Below, one piece after another: positions 1 through 7,468 of a stretch of 64,000 nt of DNA. The notes below the pieces were generated by a model. The model did not search any database, had not been told where the DNA came from, and saw nothing but the letters and a program-made list of their open reading frames with translations. The DNA lies in the NCBI RefSeq assembly GCF_000744835.1, contig NZ_JQMS01000001.1, positions 3,472,001-3,536,000 on the forward strand, written 5' to 3'. The position numbers were made by a program, and so were the translations under genes. The DNA comes from Flavobacterium sp. 83. Its GTDB lineage: Bacteria > Bacteroidota > Bacteroidia > Flavobacteriales > Flavobacteriaceae. Every line of letters begins with the position of its first letter. Within the stretch, counting starts at the first letter, position 1.

Positions 1-2
1 CA

Positions 3-71
3 ATTCAAACGTATTTATCTCCAACTCGAACCGATAAGAACCCAAATAATGATTGGAAAATAAAACTGTAG
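3..71 (+). CDS. Possible C-terminal tail of a gene cut by the left edge
   Basis: Two plus-strand frames are open from the left edge: one to a TAA at 61-63 and one to a TAG at 69-71. The second gives about 22 polar residues and fits slightly better. A terminator-like hairpin follows at 135-174, as expected behind a plus-strand gene. The fragment is too short to identify and the frame choice is a guess. Confidence 0.2.
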   Translation: MQTYLSPTRTDKNPNNDWKIKL

Positions 72-134
72 TCCGATTTTTTCTAAAATTAACATTTCAA
101 CTTCTCAATACCTATAAGGTCTAACAAACTTTTT

Positions 135-174
135 AGTCCGATAAGACCAAATAAGTCTAATCGGACTTTTTTTA
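135..174 (+). terminator. Rho-independent terminator hairpin
   Basis: AGTCCGATAAGAC pairs with GTCTAATCGGACT and is followed by a run of seven T. It would end transcription coming from the left edge, just before the HTH gene. The arm sequence AGTCCGAT occurs once more at 70-77, also followed by T residues. Confidence 0.7.
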
Positions 175-215
175 ATTTCTTCCATTTGCACCATAACAAT
201 TTAAAATTTTTAAAA

Positions 216-497
216 ATGGATGCAATTATCTTCACAAAAGACCAGTTCACAGATCTAATGAGCAAATTAGACACAATTCAATCTCAAATTTCTATCAAGG
301 CTGACCCGAAAAAAGAAACCTTTCTTGATAATCAAGAATTTCTTTTACTGATGAAAATTTCAAAACGTACAGCTCAAACTTGGAGAGACGAAGGCAAAAT
401 TTCTTTTAGTCAAGTAGGAAACAAAATCTATTACAAATTGTCCGATGTTGAAAAACTCTTAACAGAGCACTACAACAAATCTTTTAAAGGAAGATAA
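216..497 (+). CDS. Small HTH (excisionase/MerR-like) DNA-binding protein
   Basis: This 93-residue protein has a helix-turn-helix of the excisionase/HTH_17 type in its second half (around residues 41-83). The visible pattern is KISKRTAQTWRDEGKI followed by the wing VGNKIYYKLSDVEKLL. Such proteins sit at the front of Bacteroidota integrative elements and act as excision or transcription factors. An upstream TTG at 186 is rejected because it lies in a -7-like element (TCCATTTG, 181-188). The ATG at 216 follows it at a normal leader distance. The short Cys-rich ORF and the primase/helicase gene follow in the same direction, so the three probably form one operon. The exact role is inferred. Confidence 0.8.
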   Translation: MDAIIFTKDQFTDLMSKLDTIQSQISIKADPKKETFLDNQEFLLLMKISKRTAQTWRDEGKISFSQVGNKIYYKLSDVEKLLTEHYNKSFKGR

Positions 498-498
498 A

Positions 499-591
499 AT
501 GAAAGAGTGTAACGGAACTTGCGAGAGTTGTGATTGCAAACCAATCACAAAAGGGAAACTTCTAATCTTGAAAATAAATTTTAAAACCTAA
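499..591 (+). CDS. 30-residue Cys-rich microprotein
   Basis: ATG at 499 to TAA at 589-591 encodes 30 residues beginning MKECNGTCESCDCKPITKG. It starts 1 base after the HTH stop and ends 3 bases before the primase ATG, so it fills the gap of the operon exactly. Four cysteines (CxxxCxxCxC) in the first 13 residues could bind a metal ion. No family is recognised. The tight fit and biased composition support a gene, but at this length chance cannot be excluded. Confidence 0.45.
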   Translation: MKECNGTCESCDCKPITKGKLLILKINFKT

Positions 592-594
592 AAA

Positions 595-2688
595 ATGGTA
601 ACAGTCTTTAAAAACTTCAACGAGGTTGTAGAACACAAAACAATTTCAACAATTTTAGAAGAAATCAAAACAGGAAAGTACAAACATTCAATTGTTTACT
701 TGAGAAAATCATTACTTGAGAAAAAGGAAGAGGCTTACAACAAAGCCAAAAAATCACTTCCAGCATTCACACCTTCGGGTAAGTTTGTTGGAGGTCGAAA
801 ATTGGAATTCCTAGCGGATTATTCAAATTGTATTATTCTAGACATCGACAAATTAAGTAAAACCGATTTGCAAAATGCTTCGCATTTGGCCAATCAAAGT
901 GAGTTCACTTTTGCCAGTTTCATAAGTCCATCTGGAAACGGATTGAAAATTCTAGTCAAAATCAATTCAGATAAAGCCAATCACAAAGAAGCGTTTCTAT
1001 TGGTACAAGCACATTATGAGAATATTTTAAAATTGGAAATAGACAAATCAGGGAAAGATGTAACAAGATTATGTTTCTATTCTTTTGATGAAAATCTATA
1101 TCTAAATGAGAACGCTTCCGTTTTTATTACATCAATTCCAGTCGAAATTCCCGAGATTGTCATTCCAAGCATAGACAAAGGAACTCAACCAGAACCAGTC
1201 CAAGACCAATATGCAATATACAACCACTGCATAAAATTCACTGAAAAAAAAGTGCAATTCGAGAATGGTAGTCGCAACGTATTCGTCCATCAATTAGCGT
1301 GTAACCTAAACCGTAAAGGCGTATCGCTTCAAGAAGCTCTAGGATATATTTTAACCGATTTTGGATATGATGAAAAAGAAGTAACTCAAGCAGTAAATAG
1401 TGCCTATGGAAATATTCACGAGTTCGGTAAAAATGAGAAATTTGAAGCTCCTAAAAAACCAACTCAAAAACCCCAAAAAACAACAACTATTTTAGATGAT
1501 GAAGACGACGAAGACAAACCAAAACCAACACAAATTGACCGTTTAGAGTTGTTTTTATCAAACAAATATGTATTTCGGCACAATATCGTTTCTGGTAAAT
1601 TAGAGTTCCAATATTTCGGTAAAAAGAAGTGGAATGTAATGAATGATTTTATAGAAAACTCTATGCTTAGAGAGTGTTTAAAAGGTCGAATTAAAACCAA
1701 TCTTTCATCATTACGAAACTTGCTTTATTCTGATTTTTGTGTGCTGTTCAATCCATTTGAAGATTACTTTTTCAACTTACCAACTTATGATGAAAAGACC
1801 GATTACATTACCGAATTAGCCAACACCATAACAACCACAAAACAAGAACTTTGGCAGCAATGTTTCAAAAAATGGTTAGTAGCAATGGTAGGTTGTGTTC
1901 TCGATGATAAAGTAATCAATCACACTGTAATTGTATTTAGTGGTAAACAAGGTTTAGGTAAAACGACTTGGGTAGAGAAACTCGTTCCCAAACCTTTGAA
2001 AGAATATCTATTTTCTGGAACCATAAACCCTAATAATAAAGATACATTGGTGCAGCTTTCAGAATGTATGTTAATCAACTTAGACGAACTAGAAAATCTA
2101 AACCGTTCCGAAATTGGATCACTCAAAGAAATCATCACAAAAACCCAAATAAGAATGAGAAAAGCCTACGGACACAATAACGAAACAATGCCCAGAAGGG
2201 CATCGTTTGCAGGAAGTGTCAACACAGCCCAATTTTTGAATGACAGTACAGGAAGTAGACGATTTCTTTGTTTTGAGTTAGAAGGCATCAAATACCAGCA
2301 CGATGTCGATATTAATCTAGCTTTTTCACAAGCTTTGTTTCTTTTCAAAAGTGGTTTTAGACATTGGTTCGACCAGGAAGAAATAAAATCAATCACCGAG
2401 AATAACGAACAATATCAACTACGAAGCCCAGAGGAAGAATTGCTTTTAACGTGGTTTGAACCCTGCGAGGTAGAAAATGCTCAATCGTTTTTAAATGCTT
2501 CTCAAATAGCCTCAAAATTAGTAGATAGAACAAAAATCAACATTAATGATAACACAATTAACAAACTTGGAAAAGCACTCAAAAAACACAATTTTATAAG
2601 ACTTAAAAAAAACGGATTATTTGTTTATGCAGTTAAAGAAAACAGCTATGAAGAAGTAGATTATAGTAATAAAGAAATTCAAGAATAA
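595..2688 (+). CDS. BT4734-type primase / VapE (VirE) helicase of an integrative element
   Basis: This 697-residue protein has two parts. Residues about 20-170 match the BT4734/VirE N-terminal domain (archaeo-eukaryotic primase-like), with an acidic pair D83-I-D85 and the SPSGNGLKILVK stretch. Residues about 330-620 are a VapE-type P-loop ATPase with Walker A GKQGLGKT (450-457), an INLDELE Walker B region and the SRRF arginine motif. A Lys/Pro/Asp-rich linker (around residues 280-312) joins the two. In Bacteroidota this protein serves replication or mobilisation of ICEs and prophage-like islands. It follows the HTH gene and the microprotein in one operon and is followed by a terminator. Its presence marks the island as mobile; no integrase is visible in the window. 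Confidence 0.85.
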   Translation: MVTVFKNFNEVVEHKTISTILEEIKTGKYKHSIVYLRKSLLEKKEEAYNKAKKSLPAFTPSGKFVGGRKLEFLADYSNCIILDIDKLSKTDLQNASHLANQSEFTFASFISPSGNGLKILVKINSDKANHKEAFLLVQAHYENILKLEIDKSGKDVTRLCFYSFDENLYLNENASVFITSIPVEIPEIVIPSIDKGTQPEPVQDQYAIYNHCIKFTEKKVQFENGSRNVFVHQLACNLNRKGVSLQEALGYILTDFGYDEKEVTQAVNSAYGNIHEFGKNEKFEAPKKPTQKPQKTTTILDDEDDEDKPKPTQIDRLELFLSNKYVFRHNIVSGKLEFQYFGKKKWNVMNDFIENSMLRECLKGRIKTNLSSLRNLLYSDFCVLFNPFEDYFFNLPTYDEKTDYITELANTITTTKQELWQQCFKKWLVAMVGCVLDDKVINHTVIVFSGKQGLGKTTWVEKLVPKPLKEYLFSGTINPNNKDTLVQLSECMLINLDELENLNRSEIGSLKEIITKTQIRMRKAYGHNNETMPRRASFAGSVNTAQFLNDSTGSRRFLCFELEGIKYQHDVDINLAFSQALFLFKSGFRHWFDQEEIKSITENNEQYQLRSPEEELLLTWFEPCEVENAQSFLNASQIASKLVDRTKININDNTINKLGKALKKHNFIRLKKNGLFVYAVKENSYEEVDYSNKEIQE

Positions 2689-2730
2689 TTGAAAAATTAA
2701 TCTGTAAAAACTGCGAACAAAAATCGCTTA

Positions 2731-2763
2731 AAAAAGTGGAAAACTAACGTTTCCACTTTTTTA
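2731..2763 (+). terminator. Terminator after the primase/helicase gene
   Basis: AAAAAGTGGAAA and TTTCCACTTTTTT form a 12-bp stem around a short loop with a T-run, 43 bases after the stop codon. The stem is symmetric, so it may work in both directions. Confidence 0.75.
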
Positions 2764-2805
2764 ATGTTTTTTACTTTTATTTGCTTCAAAATTCTTTGTT
2801 TTTAT

Positions 2806-3008
2806 AGGGTAAGGTTGGTACCCAAAAAACGGCACAAACATTTTATGTTTTTTTTCTTGTCAAACAATCGGGTAATATAAGACCATAACAAAGCAAATTA
2901 GTAAAGTAGTAGTTCCAGTTTGCACTCATACAGTCGTATAAATCCGTTTTTTTTATCCTAAAAAAATAAAAAATCTTTTATCTCAAATTAGGGTACCAAC
3001 CTTACCCT
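2806..3008. repeat. 18-bp perfect inverted repeat in a 620-bp non-coding gap
   Basis: AGGGTAAGGTTGGTACCC at 2806-2823 recurs as its exact reverse complement at 2991-3008. About 167 bp of AT-rich sequence lie between the copies. The gap 2689-3308 holds no convincing gene. The arms resemble a recombinase or replication-initiator site pair more than a terminator because they are far apart and lack T-runs. The location between the replication module and the restriction genes would suit an origin, a transfer site or a cassette boundary. That role is inference. Confidence 0.6.
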
Positions 3009-3155
3009 AAATTTATTTTCCCTTATTTTCATTTATTTTCATCCGTTTACGGTTTTCCTCATTTTTATATCAATACCTTTTTCGTAATATTGTAGAATGT
3101 AGGTTCAGATTTGTAATACATACTCTAAATTGGATCTATTATAAAAAACATTCCC

Positions 3156-3182
3156 AATTGTGCCGACACTGTCGACACAATT
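3156..3182. promoter_or_regulatory. 27-bp near-palindrome upstream of hsdM (candidate operator)
   Basis: The sequence reads AATTGTG-c-CGACA-c-TGTCG-a-CACAATT, symmetric apart from one base pair and the centre. It lies about 125 bp before the hsdM start, where a control protein could bind. No controller gene is adjacent, though the XRE protein of the downstream module could serve. Function is inferred from symmetry and position only. Confidence 0.45.
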
Positions 3183-3308
3183 GAAATAAAGCCAAGAAGT
3201 AAAATTACTCCCAAACAGCAGTTATTTGAAGTGACTAAAGAGTTAGGAGTTTTTGAGCAGAAATAACAGACAATTTAAAATCAAAAAAATAAATCACATC
3301 ACAATATA

Positions 3309-4763
3309 ATGTTTCAACAAACCTTCAAGAATATAGACGACATCCTGCACAAAGATGCTGGTTGCGGAAGTGAATTAGATTATGTAGAGCAGACTTCTTG
3401 GGTATTGTTCTTGAAATACCTCGACGATTTAGAAAAGGACAAAGAAACAGCTGCACTTCTTTCAGGCAAAACTTATACGAATATCATTGATTCAGAATAC
3501 CAATGGAATGTTTGGGCAGCACCAAAAGACAACGAAGGTAAATTAGACCATCACAAAGCTTTGACAGGAGATGATCTTGCCGATTTTGTCAACATTCAAT
3601 TATTCCCCTATCTCAAAAAGTTCAAAGCATCTGCTGACAGTGCCGACACGATTGAATATAAAGTAGGCGAGATTTTCTCCGAACTAAAAAACAGAATCCA
3701 AAGCGGTTACAATCTACGAGAAGTAATCAACCATATTGACCAACTGCGTTTCCGTACACACGCCGAAAAGCACGAAATGAGCCATTTGTATGAATCCAAA
3801 ATACAAAATATGGGGAATGCTGGTCGCAATGGTGGCGAATATTACACGCCTCGTCCTCTGATTTCTACCATTGTAAAGGTCGTGGCTCCAGAAATTGGCA
3901 ATACCATTTATGACGGTGCAGTAGGTTCAGCAGGATTCTTGTGTGAAGCCTTTGAGTTTTTGAAACACAGCAAAAACCTAACGACTAAAGATACCGAAAC
4001 CTTACAGAAAAAAACCTTTTACGGCAAAGAGAAAAAATCATTAGCCTATATTATTGGGACGATGAATATGATTTTTCACGGTATAGAAGCACCAAATATT
4101 TTACACACCAATACGCTTGCCGAAAACATTGCTGACATACAAGAAAAAGACCGCTACGATATTGTACTGGCAAATCCTCCTTTTGGCGGAAAAGAACGTG
4201 CCGAAGTGCAACAAAACTTTCCTATAAAAACAGGAGAAACTGCTTCCTTATTTATGCAGCATTTCGTGAAGATTTTGAAAGCAGGCGGTAAAGCGGGTGT
4301 CGTTATAAAAAATACTTTTTTGAGTAATACCGACAATGCCTCTATAAGTTTAAGAAAGTTACTGTTAGAAAACTGCAACCTGCATACGGTATTAGATTTG
4401 CCGGGAGGAACCTTTACAGGAGCGGGTGTAAAAACCGTAGTCTTGTTTTTTGACAAAGGGTCTTCTACCAAAAAGGTTTGGTTTTACCAACTGAACTTGG
4501 ATAGAAACTTGGGTAAGACCAATGCGCTGAACGAAAAAGATTTAGCTGACTTTGTAGCCTTACAAAAAACTAAAGCCGAAACTGAAAACTCTTGGTCTGT
4601 TGATATAAAAGACATTGACCCAACCACTTTTGATTTGAGTGCCAAAAACCCAAATAAAAAAGAAGAAGTTGCCTTGCGTAAGCCCGAAGCAATTTTGGAA
4701 GAAATGAAAACGCTTGACCAAGAAAGCAATACGATACTCAACTCAATTCTGGAATTACTATGA
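3309..4763 (+). CDS. hsdM: Type I restriction-modification methyltransferase subunit HsdM
   Basis: This 484-residue N6-adenine DNA methyltransferase is the M subunit of a type I R-M complex. The N-terminal HsdM_N helical domain covers roughly residues 5-140. The family signature GGEYYTPR follows near residue 175, and the catalytic NPPF motif is at residues 289-292. It would methylate host sites with HsdS and prevent cutting by HsdR. The last four bases overlap the hsdS start (ATGA), which couples their translation. Length is normal for the shorter HsdM class, and the frame is intact. Confidence 0.95.
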   Translation: MFQQTFKNIDDILHKDAGCGSELDYVEQTSWVLFLKYLDDLEKDKETAALLSGKTYTNIIDSEYQWNVWAAPKDNEGKLDHHKALTGDDLADFVNIQLFPYLKKFKASADSADTIEYKVGEIFSELKNRIQSGYNLREVINHIDQLRFRTHAEKHEMSHLYESKIQNMGNAGRNGGEYYTPRPLISTIVKVVAPEIGNTIYDGAVGSAGFLCEAFEFLKHSKNLTTKDTETLQKKTFYGKEKKSLAYIIGTMNMIFHGIEAPNILHTNTLAENIADIQEKDRYDIVLANPPFGGKERAEVQQNFPIKTGETASLFMQHFVKILKAGGKAGVVIKNTFLSNTDNASISLRKLLLENCNLHTVLDLPGGTFTGAGVKTVVLFFDKGSSTKKVWFYQLNLDRNLGKTNALNEKDLADFVALQKTKAETENSWSVDIKDIDPTTFDLSAKNPNKKEEVALRKPEAILEEMKTLDQESNTILNSILELL

Positions 4764-5932
4764 AACAAGATTGGGAAATAAAAAGACTTGGAGAAGTTTG
4801 TATTGTAATTGCAGGACAATCACCTGAAGGAAAATATTATAATTCTGAAGCAAAAGGTTTACCTTTTTATCAAGGTAAAAAAGAGTTTGGAGACAAGTTC
4901 ATAGGAGAGCCAAAAGTTTGGACAAGTAAAATTACTAAAGAAGCGAAAGAGTCAGACATATTAATGTCTGTTAGGGCTCCAGTTGGCCCAATAAATTATT
5001 CTACACAGAATATATGTATTGGACGAGGACTAGCCGCTATTAGAGCTACTAAATTGATTGATAAAGAATATTTGTTTAATTTTTTATTGAAACACGAAAA
5101 TGAAATTGTGGGTAATACTGGAGCGGTTTTTAACTCTATTAATAAAGCCCAGATCGAAGCAATTAAAATTCCACTTCCGCCACTCGAAGAACAACAACAA
5201 ATCGTTTCAATTTTAGATGAAACATTCCAAGCCATAGATCAAGCAAAAGCTAACGCAGAGCAAAACCTGCAAAACTCAAAAGAATTGTTTGAAAGTAGTT
5301 TGCAAAACATTTTTAGTAATGGAGATAAAGGTTGGGAAGAAAAAAAGCTAAAAGATATTGGTAAAGCACAAACAGGAACAACTCCAAAAACTGCTGAAAA
5401 AGATAATTATGGAAATTTCATACCTTTTATAAAACCCGCTGATGTAGATTTCAAAAGTGATGGCAGTATCAGATATGATAATGTAGGTCTAACCGAGAAA
5501 GGTCTAAAATCAACAAGATTAATGCCTAAAAATTCTATTCTAATGGTTTGCATAGGCGCAACTATTGGAAAAGTTGGTTTTGTTGATAGAGATGTTACAA
5601 GTAATCAGCAGATAAATTCTTTTACAGTTAGTAAAGATTTTTATCCAAAATTTTTTTATTATGCATTAAGGTCAAAAAACTTTTATGATAGTGTGATTAA
5701 AAGCTCTGCTCAAGCTACTTTGCCAATTATTAACAAAGGTAAATGGGAAACGTTGAGCCTTAAATTTCCAAAGTCATTAACAGAACAACAAGCCATAGCA
5801 AAGAAGCTTGATATATTACAAGTTGAAACTAAAAAATTAGAGGCTATTTACATTAAGAAAATTGCTGATTTAGAAGAGCTAAAAAAGAGTATCTTGCACA
5901 AAGCATTTGCTAGAGAATTAAAGTTAAAATAG
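4760..5932 (+). CDS. hsdS: Type I restriction-modification specificity subunit HsdS
   Basis: This 390-residue protein has the classic two-half layout: target-recognition domain 1 (about residues 1-135), a helical spacer with PLPPLEEQQQIVSILDET, target-recognition domain 2 (about 190-335) and a second helical repeat with LTEQQAIAKKLD. Each half reads one part of a bipartite DNA target. The start overlaps the hsdM stop by ATGA. HsdS is the fast-evolving subunit, so its target cannot be read from the sequence. No inverted partial hsdS copies or recombinase for phase variation are seen nearby. Confidence 0.93.
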   Translation: MKQDWEIKRLGEVCIVIAGQSPEGKYYNSEAKGLPFYQGKKEFGDKFIGEPKVWTSKITKEAKESDILMSVRAPVGPINYSTQNICIGRGLAAIRATKLIDKEYLFNFLLKHENEIVGNTGAVFNSINKAQIEAIKIPLPPLEEQQQIVSILDETFQAIDQAKANAEQNLQNSKELFESSLQNIFSNGDKGWEEKKLKDIGKAQTGTTPKTAEKDNYGNFIPFIKPADVDFKSDGSIRYDNVGLTEKGLKSTRLMPKNSILMVCIGATIGKVGFVDRDVTSNQQINSFTVSKDFYPKFFYYALRSKNFYDSVIKSSAQATLPIINKGKWETLSLKFPKSLTEQQAIAKKLDILQVETKKLEAIYIKKIADLEELKKSILHKAFARELKLK

Positions 5933-5971
5933 TTAAATAAAATTAAAAAAATAAACCCACAGGTTGATTAT

Positions 5972-6499
5972 ATGGAAATAGTTCCTACATTTGTACCCAA
6001 TTTATATGCCTTTCAATTTCCCAAAGAGGAATTTGATGAATTGGAGCGTGTATTTGATGATTGGAAAAATCAATTATTTCTATTTGATTTCTTTACAGAA
6101 AATGAGGCTGACTTAAAAGGAACTTTTACTGTAGAAGAAGCTGTTGAAAAGACAAGAGAAGAAGTAAAAAAATTTAGAAGAAAAATGTTGGCTTTAGCTA
6201 ATTCAAATCCGCATCAATTAAATGAGTTCTTTGCTAATTTATATAATAATGAATACCAATTATCCTTACTTCAACGCCAAAAAGCCAAGCAAAGTTGGTT
6301 GCGTTTATACGCCTTAAAAATCACTCAAAAAGACGAAGAAGATCTTTATGTAATTACAGGAGGAATGATAAAACTAACTCAAAATATGGAGGACAGAAAT
6401 CACGGAGAAAAAGAAAGAACTAAAATTAATCAATGCCGTGATTATTTAAAAACTATAGGAGTTTATGATTTAGAATCCTTTTTTGAAATATGCTTTTAA
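5972..6499 (+). CDS. Putative toxin of a toxin-antitoxin-chaperone module
   Basis: This 175-residue protein belongs to a Bacteroidota family I recognise mainly by its C-terminal half: SWLRLYALKI, then VITGGMIKLTQNM, then a run ending DYLKTIGVYDLESF. Its N-terminal half is acidic and helical. Members usually precede an HTH gene, as here. That pairing, and the third gene's resemblance to SecB-like chaperones, make it the likely toxin of a TAC module. No catalytic residues can be assigned. It sits 39 bases behind hsdS and almost touches the XRE gene. Alternatively it is an accessory factor of the R-M system. Confidence 0.55.
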   Translation: MEIVPTFVPNLYAFQFPKEEFDELERVFDDWKNQLFLFDFFTENEADLKGTFTVEEAVEKTREEVKKFRRKMLALANSNPHQLNEFFANLYNNEYQLSLLQRQKAKQSWLRLYALKITQKDEEDLYVITGGMIKLTQNMEDRNHGEKERTKINQCRDYLKTIGVYDLESFFEICF

Positions 6500-6501
6500 T
6501 T

Positions 6502-6972
6502 ATGGAAAAAAATAAAAACATCGAAAACTTTTTGAAACACGTTTCAAAGAAAAGTTCAGGCTGGCTTGAAAAAGCGAAATGGCAAGAGGAAAACGAAGAT
6601 TGGCTGGATGTTTCTTTTAGCGTTGCTGTTAGAGTAGCCTCTACTTTGAGTGCTAATAAAAAAGCAAATGTATATCCAAAAAGTCAAGTAGAATTAGCGG
6701 AAGCTATGGGTTGTTCCGCTCAATATGTAAATAAATTATTGAAAGGGCAAGAGAACTTGCAAATAGAAACCATTTGCAAAGTACAACGCATTTTAAACAT
6801 CAAATTGATTGAAGTGCCAAAAGCAATAATTACTCAAACAGTCCAGTATGAGACAGTGAGTTCTTGGTTTGAAAAGTTAAATATTAAATCACCCGCTACT
6901 ACTATTACTACACCTTATTCATACGAAAAAGTTGAAGTAGTAGGAGAAGGAAATTACGGATTAGCTGCCTAA
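6502..6972 (+). CDS. XRE-family HTH antitoxin with a C-terminal extension
   Basis: The protein has 156 residues from the ATG at 6502; an in-frame ATG at 6490 would overlap the toxin gene. An XRE/Cro helix-turn-helix lies at about residues 58-98 (SQVELAEAMGCSAQYVNKLL). Behind it is a 45-residue tail rich in Thr, Tyr and Val that ends EVVGEGNYGLAA. In TAC systems such a tail (chaperone-addiction region) must be bound by the SecB-like chaperone before the antitoxin folds. That reading is inference from gene order. Its stop codon overlaps the start of the next gene by one base (TAATG). Confidence 0.7.
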   Translation: MEKNKNIENFLKHVSKKSSGWLEKAKWQEENEDWLDVSFSVAVRVASTLSANKKANVYPKSQVELAEAMGCSAQYVNKLLKGQENLQIETICKVQRILNIKLIEVPKAIITQTVQYETVSSWFEKLNIKSPATTITTPYSYEKVEVVGEGNYGLAA

Positions 6973-7430
6973 TGGAAAATAAAGATCAAATAACATTTGG
7001 ATTACGCCAAATAACGACGGAGCAATTCGCAGTCATAGAAAGTGCTTTTGACGAAGCGAAGAGTAATTTCGAATTAGGAACCGGACTTCGTTTTGGTTTC
7101 AACACCGATAAAAGAATTATTACTCCCTTGTTAGCCATAAACTTTAGTCAGGATAAAAGCCCTTTTCTATTATTAGAAATAGGATGTCATTTCGAAATCA
7201 TTGAAGAACATTGGAAAAATTTATTCAATAGCGATACGAAAGAGCTAAAACTGCCAAAAGAATTAGCTAGACATCTTGTGATGCTTACGGTTGGTACTCT
7301 GAGAGGAGTTTTACACGCTAAAACAGAAAATACACCTTTCAATAAATTCTTTATACCAACCATCAATGTAAATGATTTGGTGAAAGAAGACCTTTTAATA
7401 AAGACTAATGATTCAATAGAGAAAAAGTAA
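6972..7430 (+). CDS. SecB-like chaperone candidate of the TAC module
   Basis: This 152-residue protein has a beta-rich N-terminal half (FGFNTDKRIITPLLAINF, LLLEIGCHFEI) and a helix containing LARHLVMLTVGTLRGVLHAK. It ends with FNKFFIPTINVNDLV, the position where SecB-like proteins carry the PPI-type segment. From memory of the family I place it in the SecB-like superfamily, where TAC chaperones stabilise the cognate antitoxin. It overlaps the antitoxin stop by one base. A hairpin overlapping its own stop codon separates it from hsdR. The assignment rests on pattern memory and context, with no alignment run. Confidence 0.5.
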   Translation: MENKDQITFGLRQITTEQFAVIESAFDEAKSNFELGTGLRFGFNTDKRIITPLLAINFSQDKSPFLLLEIGCHFEIIEEHWKNLFNSDTKELKLPKELARHLVMLTVGTLRGVLHAKTENTPFNKFFIPTINVNDLVKEDLLIKTNDSIEKK

Positions 7431-7448
7431 CCGTTCAGGTTACTTTTC
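7423..7448 (+). terminator. Hairpin between the TAC module and hsdR
   Basis: AAAAGTAACC and GGTTACTTTT form a 10-bp stem with a GTTCA loop, and the T-rich tail is TTTTCTATTTT. The TAA stop of the chaperone-like gene lies inside the left arm. It may act as an attenuator that lowers hsdR expression relative to the methylase, since hsdR starts only 21 bases further on. Confidence 0.55.
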
Positions 7449-7468
7449 TATTTTATACTACTGCATTT

